DNA of 24,076 bases from Kiloniellales bacterium (GCA_030067055.1 JASJAL010000067.1:1-24076); one strand, 5' to 3'. Shown: positions 11,337 through 18,971, numbered from the stretch's first letter. Numbers and translations: made by a program. Notes: a model not told the origin generated them from the sequence alone.

Positions 11337-11364
11337 ACTATAGCGGGAGGCCGCCTCCTGTCAA
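11337..11364 (-). promoter_or_regulatory. Sigma-70-type promoter for the obgE leader/operon
   Basis: On the minus strand TTGACA (11364-11359) and TATAGT (11342-11337) are separated by 16 bases, close to consensus. The spacer contains a small dyad, GGAGG and CCTCC around three bases, which could be an operator or chance. Initiation would fall near 11330, giving a leader of about 215 bases before obgE. The architecture matches the rplU promoter at 14894-14921. Confidence 0.75.
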
Positions 11365-11376
11365 CGCGGGCACCCG

Positions 11377-11466
11377 CCAAAAAGGGGTCAGAGTCATTTT
11401 TGGACACGCCGCAGCATCACGGCTTCGTCTCGGTCGACACGAAAAGCGACTCTGACCCCTTTTTGG
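11377..11466. repeat. 90-bp palindromic element with perfect 19-bp inverted ends
   Basis: CCAAAAAGGGGTCAGAGTC at 11377-11395 is exactly complementary to GACTCTGACCCCTTTTTGG at 11448-11466, with 52 bases between. Pairing continues imperfectly inward (TTTT against AAAA). The GGGGTCAGAGTC/GACTCTGACCCC core resembles, from memory, dispersed palindromic elements linked to REP-associated Y1 transposases in proteobacteria. No transposase is present here. The element sits between the divergent obgE leader and the UspA-like gene, 13 bases beyond the obgE -35 box. It may also form a hairpin in RNA. Confidence 0.8.
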
Positions 11467-11541
11467 CCCTCCGTCGTCGCGGGCGCGCCTGCGAATCCGG
11501 GTATAGAAGCTGTTAACCAAGGCACGACAGAGTGGCCCCCG

Positions 11542-12399
11542 ATGACCAAGCTCGACACCTTCGAATCCGTCTTCAAGGCCGCCGACAAGCCGGTCTTCGC
11601 CTACCGGGCGATCACCTTGGGCCAGATCCTGCTGGTCACCGACCTGGACGAAGCGGCGGCCGAGGCGCTGCTCGGCCGGGTCCGGGACTTCCTGGGAGCG
11701 GTCGACGGTCCCGAGACCCGCTGGAGCGCGGTCCCGGGCAGCGCCTTCGGCGACGTCCATCAGCTGCTGGAACTGGTCGAGGCCCGGCGCCCGGATCTGG
11801 TCGTGACCTACCGGCACCTGCATTCCGAGGCCTGGCGCTGGCCCTTCAGCCTGGGCGAACACCTGGACGTCCTGACCCAGGCGACCGCCACACCGGTGCT
11901 GGTCCTGCCGCATCCCGACGCCGAGCGGGGCCTGCCGCACAGCATCCGCAACACCGACCGGGTGATGGCGATCACCGACCACCTGGCCGGCGAGAACCGC
12001 CTGGTCAACGCGGCCCTGGCCGTCACCAGAGCCGGCGGGACCTGCTGGCTGACCCACGTCGAATGCACCCAGCACTTCGAGCGCTACATGGCGGTGATCT
12101 CGCGAATTCCGGCCCTGGAGACCGAAGTCGCGCGCGAGACCATCGCCGCCCAGCTGCTGAAGGAGCCCCACGACTTCATCCGCTCCTGCCGCGCGGCCAT
12201 AGAGGCCGAGGGCCTGGACGTCCGGATCGAGGAGATCGTGACCATGGGCGACCGCCTGGCCGAATACGAGAAGCTGATCCGCGCGCACGAGGTCGACCTG
12301 CTGGTGCTCCACACCAAGGACGAGGACCAGCTCGCCATGCATGGCCTGGCCTATCCCCTGGCGGTCGAGCTCCGCCAGATCCCCCTGCTGATGCTGTAG
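11542..12399 (+). CDS. Tandem UspA-like universal stress family protein
   Basis: 285 aa, soluble, with two alpha/beta halves that each resemble a Usp domain. The first half (about 25-125) has RRPDLVVTYRH and TPVLVLPHP strands; the second (about 138-285) has VMAITDHL, EVDLLVLHTKDEDQ and IPLLML. The classic G-2x-G-9x-G(S/T) ATP-binding signature is not evident, so nucleotide binding is doubtful. ATG start at 11542 with only a weak ribosome-binding site. It lies 60 bases upstream of a membrane transporter gene on the same strand. Usp proteins often pair with transporters, so it may regulate that protein. The pair interrupts the usual rpmA-obgE adjacency. Confidence 0.7.
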   Translation: MTKLDTFESVFKAADKPVFAYRAITLGQILLVTDLDEAAAEALLGRVRDFLGAVDGPETRWSAVPGSAFGDVHQLLELVEARRPDLVVTYRHLHSEAWRWPFSLGEHLDVLTQATATPVLVLPHPDAERGLPHSIRNTDRVMAITDHLAGENRLVNAALAVTRAGGTCWLTHVECTQHFERYMAVISRIPALETEVARETIAAQLLKEPHDFIRSCRAAIEAEGLDVRIEEIVTMGDRLAEYEKLIRAHEVDLLVLHTKDEDQLAMHGLAYPLAVELRQIPLLML

Positions 12400-12459
12400 G
12401 GGTGGAACTGATGTTCCGCGCCTTCCCTCACTGCTGCTGAACACCCGCCACATACCGCC

Positions 12460-13821
12460 ATGCACCAGGTTCCGCTTTCGATCACCCTGCTCTTCGCCGC
12501 CTTGCTGGTGGCGATGATCCTCAGCCTGGCGCTGGAGGAGAAGATCCACGCCAAGAAGTCGGTCATCGCCGGCGTCTTCGCCACGGTCTGCCTCTTCCTC
12601 GCGGTCTTTCTCGACCTCGTGCACCCCGAGACGGTGCAGATCCTGGGCCTGCCGGTCCACCTGCCGCTCTACATTCCCGGAGTCGACTGGGAAGTGATCG
12701 CGATCATCCTGGGCTCCTCGATCTTCGTCGACGTGACCAGCAAGTCCGGGCTCTTCACCTGGATCGCGATCCGCCTGACCAAGGCCTCGAAGGGCGATCC
12801 GCTGGTCCTGCTCTGCTTCTACGGGGTCATGACCGTGGTCTTCTCGGCGGTGCTCAACAACGTGACCGCGATGATCATCATCGGTACCTTGAGCGGGGTT
12901 TCCCTCGCCCGCCTGGGCCAGGGCGGCAAGCTGCTCGGCTTCCTGATGGTCGAGGGCCTGCTGACCAACGTCGGCGGCCTGCTGACCCTGGTCTCCTCGG
13001 TGCCCAACATCATCGTCGGCAATGCCGCAGGGATCAGCTTTCTCGACTTCTTCCTGGCCTCGAGCCCCTACGTCGTCCTGGCCACCGTCCTGACCCTCTG
13101 GCTCGGCGCCCGCCTCTTCGGAATCCAGCGGCTCAAGACCGTCGAGGAAAAGGCCGAGGCGGAGAGGCTGGTCGCCGGCTTCGACGAGAACGACGGCATC
13201 GAGTCCGCCGGCTTCTTCTGGTTCGGCGCGGTCATGACCCTGCTGTTCATCGCGACCATCGCCAGCGCCTCGGTGCTGCCGGTGATCGAGGAGCTCGGCC
13301 TAGGCTACGTCGCCCTGGCCTTCGCGGTCATCGCCCTGCTGCGCTACAAGGCGACCGCCGACCGCTTCTACCAGGGCATCGACTGGGACCTGCTCGGCTT
13401 CTTCGGCTGCCTCTTCATCGTCATCAACATGATGGAGCACGCCGGGGTGCTGCACCTGATCGGCGAGGGCCTGGTGCCGATCCTGGAGCTCGGCGATCTG
13501 GCTGGGCCCGGCACCCTGCTGGTCGCTGCGGCGGCGGCCAGCTCGGTCACCGACAACATCCCCCTGGCCGCGATGCTGGCCAAGATCCTGGGCGGCATGA
13601 ACCTGCCCGCGGACTCGGCCTACTGGTGGTCGGTGGTCTTCGGCGCCAACCTGGGCGGCAACCTGACGCCGATCGGCTCGGCCTCGACCCTGGTCGCGGT
13701 CACCATCATCCACAAGAACAAGCTGGGCCTGTCCTTCGCCGGCTTCGTCAAGCTGGCCCTGCCCTTCGCCACCGCCCAGCTGGTACTGGCGGTCGCCTAC
13801 GTGCTGCTGGTGCTGGGCTAG
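12460..13821 (+). CDS. ArsB/NhaD-type ion transporter (SLC13/IT superfamily permease)
   Basis: 453 aa inner-membrane protein with about 11 hydrophobic segments in two inverted-repeat halves. Each half carries the family hairpin motif: VLNNVTAMIIIG (131-142) with SSVPNIIVGN (179-188), and SSVTDNIPLAAML (361-373) with GANLGGNLTPIGSAS (395-409). The NNVTA/TDNIP plus PN/TPIGS pattern is typical of the ArsB/NhaD branch, which moves arsenite, Na+/H+ or similar ions. The substrate cannot be read from sequence, and no ars genes are nearby. A charged loop (about 225-250) separates the halves. Start chosen at ATG 12460, with no clear Shine-Dalgarno sequence. It probably forms a two-gene unit with the UspA-like gene. 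Confidence 0.85.
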   Translation: MHQVPLSITLLFAALLVAMILSLALEEKIHAKKSVIAGVFATVCLFLAVFLDLVHPETVQILGLPVHLPLYIPGVDWEVIAIILGSSIFVDVTSKSGLFTWIAIRLTKASKGDPLVLLCFYGVMTVVFSAVLNNVTAMIIIGTLSGVSLARLGQGGKLLGFLMVEGLLTNVGGLLTLVSSVPNIIVGNAAGISFLDFFLASSPYVVLATVLTLWLGARLFGIQRLKTVEEKAEAERLVAGFDENDGIESAGFFWFGAVMTLLFIATIASASVLPVIEELGLGYVALAFAVIALLRYKATADRFYQGIDWDLLGFFGCLFIVINMMEHAGVLHLIGEGLVPILELGDLAGPGTLLVAAAAASSVTDNIPLAAMLAKILGGMNLPADSAYWWSVVFGANLGGNLTPIGSASTLVAVTIIHKNKLGLSFAGFVKLALPFATAQLVLAVAYVLLVLG

Positions 13822-13879
13822 ATTATTATCCAACTGGACAATAACGCGGGTCCGCAACGGCCCTCCCACAAACGACGAA

Positions 13880-13901
13880 GGGGAGCGCCTGGCGCTCCCC
13901 T
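13880..13901 (-). terminator. GC-rich hairpin terminator after rpmA, possibly bidirectional
   Basis: GGGGAGCGCC (13880-13889) and GGCGCTCCCC (13891-13900) are complementary around one base, folding to an 8-bp stem with a 5-base loop. On the minus strand it is followed by TTCGTCGTTTG, a weak T tract, and lies 30 bases past the rpmA stop. It separates rpmA from the convergent transporter gene and could serve both. Confidence 0.7.
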
Positions 13902-13930
13902 CGGAAACCGTCAGCGGCTGCCTTGCTTCG

Positions 13931-14188
13931 TCAATCCTGGCCGACCACCGAGACATAGGTCCGTCCGCCGGTCGAGCGGTGGAACTTCACCTGGCCCCCG
14001 GTCAGGGCGAAGATCGTGTGGTCCTTGCCGATGCCGACGTTGTCGCCCGGATGGAACTTGGTGCCGCGCTGGCGTACGATGATGTTGCCGGGCACGACGA
14101 TCTGGCCGCCGAACTTCTTCACGCCCAGGCGCCGACCGGCCGAATCGCGGCCGTTACGCGAGCTGCCACCTGCCTTTTTGTGTGCCAT
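13931..14188 (-). CDS. rpmA: 50S ribosomal protein L27
   Basis: 85 aa, the standard length. The N terminus [20 protein letters not shown] is diagnostic; it reaches the peptidyl-transferase centre and begins directly with the mature-type sequence, without the cleaved extension of Firmicutes. [20 protein letters not shown] and [13 protein letters not shown] are further L27 blocks. ATG at 14188 lies six bases after the rplU stop, with the Shine-Dalgarno sequence overlapping the end of rplU. It is co-transcribed with rplU. In many proteobacteria obgE follows directly, but here a plus-strand transporter pair intervenes. Confidence 0.98.
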   Translation of the reverse strand: MAHKKAGGSSRNGRDSAGRRLGVKKFGGQIVVPGNIIVRQRGTKFHPGDNVGIGKDHTIFALTGGQVKFHRSTGGRTYVSVVGQD

Positions 14189-14194
14189 GGGAGG

Positions 14195-14824
14195 CTACTC
14201 CTTGCTCTTCTTGGCGGCCGGCTTCTTCGCGGCTGCCTTCTTGGCCGGCGCTTTCTTGGCGCCGCCGGCCGCGGCCTTCTTCGGCGCGGCTTTCTTGGCC
14301 TCGGTCTTCTTGGCGGGCGCCTTGGCCGCGGGCTTCTTGGCGGCGGCCTTCTTCGGCGCCGCCTTCTTGGTCTCGGGCTTCTTGGCTTCGGTGTTGGGCG
14401 CCTCGGCCTTCTTCGGCGCAGCCTTCTTGGCGGGCGCCTCGTCCTTGGCCTTCTCCGGGGCCTTGGCCTTGGCCAGCGTCTTAGAAGCCACCTTTCCGCT
14501 CGGCTTCTTGCCGCCGGTCAGAATCTCGGTGACCTGCAGGACCGTGGTCTCCTGGCGGTGACCATGAGTCCGGCGGTAGTTCTTGCGACGCTTCTTCTTG
14601 AAGACGACGATCTTGGCGTGGCGATCCTGGCGCAGCACCTCGGCGGCGACGGTCGCACCCTCGACCAGCGGCGTGCCGACCGTCGTGCCCTTGTCGTCGC
14701 CCAGCATGAGGACCTGGTCCAGGGCGACGATCTCGCCGGCCTCGCCGGGCAGCTTCTCCACGAAGAGGGTGTCTCCGGGGGCGACTTTGTACTGCTTGCC
14801 GCCTGTCTTGATGACTGCGAACAT
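14195..14824 (-). CDS. rplU: 50S ribosomal protein L21 with long Lys/Ala-rich C-terminal tail
   Basis: 209 aa against about 103 for ordinary L21. Residues 1-104 are a complete L21 ([49 protein letters not shown]), which binds 23S rRNA near L20. Residues 105-209 are low complexity: repeated [18 protein letters not shown] and APAKK units resembling histone H1-type tails, strongly basic and probably disordered. The tail is in frame with a clean stop and followed at once by rpmA, so it is part of the gene. Similar extensions occur in some alphaproteobacterial L21 proteins, as I recall. The ATG is at 14824. Confidence 0.96.
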   Translation of the reverse strand: MFAVIKTGGKQYKVAPGDTLFVEKLPGEAGEIVALDQVLMLGDDKGTTVGTPLVEGATVAAEVLRQDRHAKIVVFKKKRRKNYRRTHGHRQETTVLQVTEILTGGKKPSGKVASKTLAKAKAPEKAKDEAPAKKAAPKKAEAPNTEAKKPETKKAAPKKAAAKKPAAKAPAKKTEAKKAAPKKAAAGGAKKAPAKKAAAKKPAAKKSKE

Positions 14825-14893
14825 GACCGTATTCTTTGGCTAATTTCACGAAATTCCGGGCGGAAAAGGCCCCTCGGCCCCCGCGACCGGCGC

Positions 14894-14921
14894 ACTATAC
14901 GCGCCGAAAACCTTGTGTCAA
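14894..14921 (-). promoter_or_regulatory. Strong sigma-70-type promoter for rplU-rpmA
   Basis: On the minus strand a perfect TTGACA (14921-14916) is followed after 16 bases by TATAGT (14899-14894). The predicted start near 14887 leaves a 5' leader of about 60 bases. The stop codon of the upstream alpha/beta hydrolase (14918-14920) lies inside the -35 box, so the two units are packed without a terminator. Confidence 0.85.
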
Positions 14922-16468
14922 CGGGGATAGAACGTCGACGGTGGCTGCTCCGATCGCGCGGCGAAATCAGGTGGCGATATCGCCTTCAGGCAGGCCGGAT
15001 CAGGCCGTTCGCTGGGCCTGGCAAGGAAGGCCGCGACCACATCGGCGGCGCAGGAAACCTTGACCAAGACGCCGTGCCCAGAATTGCGGAACTCCAAGAC
15101 GTAGCTCAGCGCCAAGCCGTCGGCGGCCAGTCTGGCCAGCTCCGGCGGGGTGATGGGGTCGTAGCTGCCCGCGAGCAGCAGAGTCGGAATCTCGCTGACG
15201 ACCGCTTCGTTGTCGATGTCGTCGGCCTCGCCGGCCGGCCAATGCGGGCACAGCAGATCAATCCAGTCCGCCTCGGCAAGATGACCGAAGCGCCCGGCCT
15301 CCCCAACCGCCTGCTTGCGGTCTTGTTCGGTCTCGAAGGCCACCTCTTCGTGGCAGAGAAAGGACAGAACGACAGCCGGCGAGAAATCCCCGGACTTGAA
15401 CCCGTAGTCGACTGCCGCCGCCAGCCTTCCAAGAAGGACGAAGTCGCCGGATGAAGCCTGGTCGATGGCCATCGGCAGGTATTCGGTTGATCCCGGCCAA
15501 TCCCAATACAGAATCGTCTGGAGGATCACTGCAAGGCCCTTGTCATCCAGCTTCATGGAATAGTGCGGCATGACATCAACGACCGCGACCGGAAGCTCCG
15601 CCGCTTCCACGGCAAGACGGCTTCGCAATGCCTCAAACTTGATACCGAGTTCCGGATAATCCTTCCGGCAAGCCTCGTTTGCACGGCAATCGTCGAAAAG
15701 CCTGTTCAGAACCGCCTCAAGATAGCTTGGCAATTTCCGGGTCCGGGGTGCCTGTGGCGGAAGGACCGAATCCAGGATTACCGCGCGCAGGCCCAGCGGG
15801 TGGTGGCGCATGACGGTCAAGGCGATTCTGGTGCCATAGGAGGTTCCGTAGAGATTCCAGCTTTCGATCTCGAGGGCGCGCCGCAGATCGGCGATATCGG
15901 CGGCGGTCTCCCGGCTGTTGTAGGCAGTGAGATCGGCCCCCTTCGCCAGCAGTTCATTCCGGCAAGCCTTAGCGCCCTCGATCGCGCGCTCTTCGATCAC
16001 CTTGGGATCCATTCCTCTAGGTGTGAAGCCGGGCCAGGCGAAATAGAGCGGAGAGGGACGGCACCAGAGGCTCGGTTTCTCTCGACCCGTACCCCTCAGG
16101 CCGAGGACGATGACCTCAGTTTGCGGTAGCGTCCGATCGATCCAGGACCACCAGGCTTCAATTTCCTTGCTAGTGCCGATCATCGAGCGGTTTCCGGGAC
16201 CACCGGTGATGTAAAGCAGGGGGACGGCGCCGACGGGCTCGCTCCGGGCGCCGAAAATTACCACCGGGAGAGTGATTTCTCGGCTGTCGCTACGGCTTCG
16301 GTTCTCCGGGACCGTCAGCTGGCCGCAGCGAATCTTTCTTTTTGGATCCGCGCCGAACCAGCAGGATTGGTCACGAAAGCTCTGCGCATGGGATGCCGGG
16401 GCGACGAGCTGACACAGCGCCGCGGTCATAACGACGACACCCAAGCCGATTGCCGTTAGCCGCCTCAA
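14918..16468 (-). CDS. Secreted alpha/beta hydrolase, S33/TAP-like (proline iminopeptidase-type)
   Basis: 516 aa from TTG at 16468. That start gives MRRLTAIGLG, a hydrophobic core and an APASHAQS cleavage site, a convincing signal peptide, so the protein is probably periplasmic or secreted. The fold carries YITGGPGNRS (oxyanion region, 86-95), nucleophile elbow YGTSYGTR with Ser210, Asp437 in LLAGSYDP and His465 in RNSGHG, a complete triad. It probably removes N-terminal residues from peptides or hydrolyses esters; the substrate is unknown. The TTG overlaps the TGA of the upstream amidase (TTGA), implying coupling. The frame runs open further upstream only as an antisense-like shadow of the amidase. 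Its GC content is visibly lower than that of the amidase. Confidence 0.85.
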   Translation of the reverse strand: MRRLTAIGLGVVVMTAALCQLVAPASHAQSFRDQSCWFGADPKRKIRCGQLTVPENRSRSDSREITLPVVIFGARSEPVGAVPLLYITGGPGNRSMIGTSKEIEAWWSWIDRTLPQTEVIVLGLRGTGREKPSLWCRPSPLYFAWPGFTPRGMDPKVIEERAIEGAKACRNELLAKGADLTAYNSRETAADIADLRRALEIESWNLYGTSYGTRIALTVMRHHPLGLRAVILDSVLPPQAPRTRKLPSYLEAVLNRLFDDCRANEACRKDYPELGIKFEALRSRLAVEAAELPVAVVDVMPHYSMKLDDKGLAVILQTILYWDWPGSTEYLPMAIDQASSGDFVLLGRLAAAVDYGFKSGDFSPAVVLSFLCHEEVAFETEQDRKQAVGEAGRFGHLAEADWIDLLCPHWPAGEADDIDNEAVVSEIPTLLLAGSYDPITPPELARLAADGLALSYVLEFRNSGHGVLVKVSCAADVVAAFLARPSERPDPACLKAISPPDFAARSEQPPSTFYPR

Positions 16469-17457
16469 GCCTGGATCTCCGTCACCGCGGTGGCCGGGCC
16501 GTCGGCTTCGAAGCCCTGGGCGAGGATGCGGCCGCTGGCCGGCTCGGCGACCATGGCCAGGCGGGTCGTGGGGTTGAGGACCGGCGGCTTCAGCCAGGCC
16601 AGGTCGTGCCCGGCCGCCGGCGCCTCGCGCTCCATCAGGGCGGCGCGGCCCGCACTGTCCTCGCCCCGCGCCCGGGCCCGGGGCCGCGGGCCCAGCCAGT
16701 GGTTGGCGACCACCTGAGGGCCCTCGTGGACGAAGGCCCCGTGCTCCAGGCGCTCGATCACGCAGCCCTGGTCGGGGGCCGGCCCGGCCAAAGAGAAGAG
16801 CGCCGGCATCGCCAGGGGCGCCTCGCTGAGGCGCTTGCGGGCCTCGGCGTAGTCCCGCGCCCGGTCGAAGACCTGGCGCAACAGGTGCGCCGGCGGCAGG
16901 CCCGAGCCACGGAAGACCCGGACCCTGTCGATGCCCCAGTCGAGGATCATCGAGGCCGAACGCCGGCGCAGCGGCGCCTGGTTGAAGGCGGCGGCGAAGC
17001 GGCCCGGCGCCAGGCCCTGGATCGAGCCGGTGAAGCCGGGCCAGGTCAGGTTGATCCAGTCGCCCGCCGGGCCGCGCTGCCGGGCCGCGACCAGGTTGCG
17101 GCCCAGGCCCTCGAAGGGCCAGTCGAGGACCCGCAGCAAGCGGCCCTGGGCCCCCGTGGCATCCGGTCCGACGGCGCAGGTGCAACTCCACTCGTAACTC
17201 AAGTTCAAGAAGTAGGCGCCGGGCCGGCCGAGCCGGTGAGCGACGGTCTCGATTTCCTCCAGGTAGGGGTTGCCGGTCCGCTCCAGCCAGCGGCGCGAGA
17301 TCCGGTCGCCGAAGCGGATCAGGAACCCGGGGTAGGTCCGGGTCGCGCCGGCCACCAAGGCGTTGAGCCGCGAGCCTTCGGCTTCCAGGAGGCAGGTCGC
17401 GCCCTGGACGTGGCGCTCGGGGATCGGCGGCAGGTTGTGGTGGCGGGACCCGGTCAT
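16465..17457 (-). CDS. Linear amide C-N hydrolase, acid ceramidase/NAAA-like (Ntn hydrolase)
   Basis: 330 aa without a signal peptide. The family nucleophile region is SCTCAVG, followed by RVLDWPFEG. Cys92 would become the N-terminal nucleophile after self-cleavage, with Arg109 and Asp112 matching the Arg and Asp three residues apart in acid ceramidase and N-acylethanolamine acid amidase. The residues before Cys92 would form the alpha chain. HWLGPRPRARARG resembles the later part of the fold. Such enzymes hydrolyse N-acyl amides (ceramides, fatty acid amides, acyl-homoserine lactones, penicillin V); the substrate here is unknown. ATG at 17457 lies 63 bases after the M50-like gene, and its stop overlaps the hydrolase start. 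An alternative nucleophile, Cys94, cannot be excluded. Confidence 0.75.
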   Translation of the reverse strand: MTGSRHHNLPPIPERHVQGATCLLEAEGSRLNALVAGATRTYPGFLIRFGDRISRRWLERTGNPYLEEIETVAHRLGRPGAYFLNLSYEWSCTCAVGPDATGAQGRLLRVLDWPFEGLGRNLVAARQRGPAGDWINLTWPGFTGSIQGLAPGRFAAAFNQAPLRRRSASMILDWGIDRVRVFRGSGLPPAHLLRQVFDRARDYAEARKRLSEAPLAMPALFSLAGPAPDQGCVIERLEHGAFVHEGPQVVANHWLGPRPRARARGEDSAGRAALMEREAPAAGHDLAWLKPPVLNPTTRLAMVAEPASGRILAQGFEADGPATAVTEIQA

Positions 17458-17520
17458 GCCATCAGAGATAGCACCGCCGGCGGCGCTTTCACAGCGCTCT
17501 TGCCGGCGCCGAAAGGCTTG

Positions 17521-18639
17521 TCAGAGCGGCGCCGCCAGCGCGACGACCAGGAACATCGCCGTGATCAGGATTCCCCAGGGCAGGAAGGTCACGTCGAGGC
17601 GGCCGCGGCTTCTCAGACCTCGGGACAGGGTCCAGAGGTTGCCCGCCAGCACTGCCAGGATGATGGCCAGCAGGATCGCCAGCCAGGGATTGCGCAACGC
17701 CCCGATGAGGATCGGCAGGCAGGTTAGGATGAAGAGCAGGGCCGAGGTGACCAGGAGCGCGCGCCGGCGCTCGGCCGGGGGACCACGGCGAGGTCCGACG
17801 ACGGCGGCCAGCAGGCGGCCGCCGTCGAAGCCGGGTAGCGGCAGCAGCGACAACCCGGCGAAGGCCAAGGACAGCAGGGCGAAGCTGTAGATAGACTTGG
17901 CCGCGATGGTGTCGCGCTGGAAGCCCGGCAGAATCTCAGCCAGGGGAAAAAACAGGCGATTGGTCAGGCTCGGCCGGATGCAGGAGCCAGCCGCCGGCAC
18001 CGCGGTATCGCAGCGCGCCTCGGCCAGGCAGACCGCGGCGCCGGCCCCGGCATCGATCCGGCAGGTCTTGGGCCAGCCCGCGACCAGCACCCGAAAGGGA
18101 TGCCGCACGAGGCGCCAGGTTTCCTCAATGGAGAGCAACAAGGCCGTGCCGGGGCCGGGCCGCTGGAAGGCCGGAGCGGGTCGCAGGCCGTCCTTGGCCC
18201 AAGTCTCCGCGGCGACACTGTCCCGGCGGAGCTCGGCCGGAGTCGGCGGGCCGCCCGAGGGCGAGAAGCCCAGAAAGAAGACGAAGAGCAGCAGAACCGC
18301 CAGCACCAGATTGCCGCTGGCGCCGCCGAGTGCGAGCAGGATTCGCCGGGGCCGGCCGGCTTCGGACCAGGCCAGGCCCTGGACCGACGGCACCGCTTCG
18401 CCCTCACCGGCCAGCTTCAGGTGGCCGAACAGCGGGATCCAGCACAGCTGCCAGAGCGTGCCGCGCCGGTCGCGGCGCTCCAGCAGGGGCGCTCCGACAC
18501 CGAAGCGAAGGACCTCGACCCCGAGGCCGAGGAGCCGCGCGGCCAGGTAATGGCCGAGGTTGTGGGCGCTGACCACGAGGGAGAGCAGCAGACTCCACGC
18601 CGCGAGCAGCAAGAGGCTCAGGCTGATGACGCTCCACAT
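17521..18639 (-). CDS. M50 (site-2 protease) family membrane protein with altered active site
   Basis: 372 aa with hydrophobic segments near 4-25, 105-125, 250-280, 295-315, 320-340 and 350-372. The first carries HNLGH (residues 26-30) where S2P/RseP proteases have HExxH, and the following YLAARLLGLGVEVLRFGVG matches the family. The third-helix block is LSLLPLPGFDGGRLL, with Asp272 kept but Ser264 where Asn is usual. GGASGNLVLAV corresponds to the GPxxN block. Asn replaces the catalytic Glu, read directly from codon AAC at 18559-18561. The two zinc-ligand His and the Asp remain. I infer a pseudoprotease or altered enzyme. No PDZ domain is evident; the intervening region (125-240) has four Cys and may be periplasmic. 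ATG start at 18639. Confidence 0.8.
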   Translation of the reverse strand: MWSVISLSLLLLAAWSLLLSLVVSAHNLGHYLAARLLGLGVEVLRFGVGAPLLERRDRRGTLWQLCWIPLFGHLKLAGEGEAVPSVQGLAWSEAGRPRRILLALGGASGNLVLAVLLLFVFFLGFSPSGGPPTPAELRRDSVAAETWAKDGLRPAPAFQRPGPGTALLLSIEETWRLVRHPFRVLVAGWPKTCRIDAGAGAAVCLAEARCDTAVPAAGSCIRPSLTNRLFFPLAEILPGFQRDTIAAKSIYSFALLSLAFAGLSLLPLPGFDGGRLLAAVVGPRRGPPAERRRALLVTSALLFILTCLPILIGALRNPWLAILLAIILAVLAGNLWTLSRGLRSRGRLDVTFLPWGILITAMFLVVALAAPL

Positions 18640-18808
18640 GGCGGCAGGCTCGGCTCGCGGGTCGAAATGGCAGGACGGCAGGCGCGGCGCCAGCCCTCCG
18701 GTCCCGGACCCTAACGCGCAGAGGTTAACGGCTTGCTCCCGCCGGCCCGGGTCGCGACTTCAGGGCGAAGCGAGCCCTCGCGGCCCCTGCAGGCCGCCGT
18801 TTCTCTGC

Positions 18809-18837
18809 TTGTCGCAAGCGCCGCGGATGTGTATCAG
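18809..18837 (+). promoter_or_regulatory. Possible promoter for tRNA-Ser
   Basis: TTGTCG (18809-18814) and TATCAG (18832-18837) are spaced by 17 bases, and the predicted start near 18844 lies about 38 bases before the tRNA. The hexamers are partial matches only. Confidence 0.35.
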
Positions 18838-18881
18838 ATCTTCCGCCCGAGCGGCCTTACAGGCGCGCGAGAGACCCCAGC

Positions 18882-18971
18882 GGAGGGGTGCCGGAGTGGT
18901 CGAACGGGGCGGTCTCGAAAACCGTTGTACGCGTGAGCGTACCGTGGGTTCGAATCCCACCCCCTCCGCCA
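18882..18971 (+). tRNA. tRNA-Ser (anticodon CGA)
   Basis: 90 bases with encoded CCA. The acceptor GGAGGGG pairs with CCCCTCC. The anticodon arm is GCGGT, loop CTCGAAA, ACCGT, with anticodon CGA at 18916-18918, reading UCG. The long variable arm (TGTACGCGTGAGCGTAC region) is typical of class II tRNA-Ser, and the T arm is GTGGGTTCGAATCCCAC. The discriminator base is G, as in bacterial tRNA-Ser. It stands alone, divergent from the M50-like gene, at the border of a lower-GC region. Confidence 0.97.

Noticed and set aside
13823..13844. AT-rich stem TTATTATCC/GGACAATAA directly after the transporter stop
   Set aside because: It has an internal A-C mismatch, weak pairing and no T tract; the GC-rich hairpin at 13880-13900 is the better terminator.
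16469..17191. Upstream extension of the alpha/beta hydrolase frame to 757 codons
   Set aside because: The extra 241 residues are low-complexity Gly/Arg/Pro-rich sequence lying entirely within the amidase gene in another frame; the TTG at 16468 gives a proper signal peptide.
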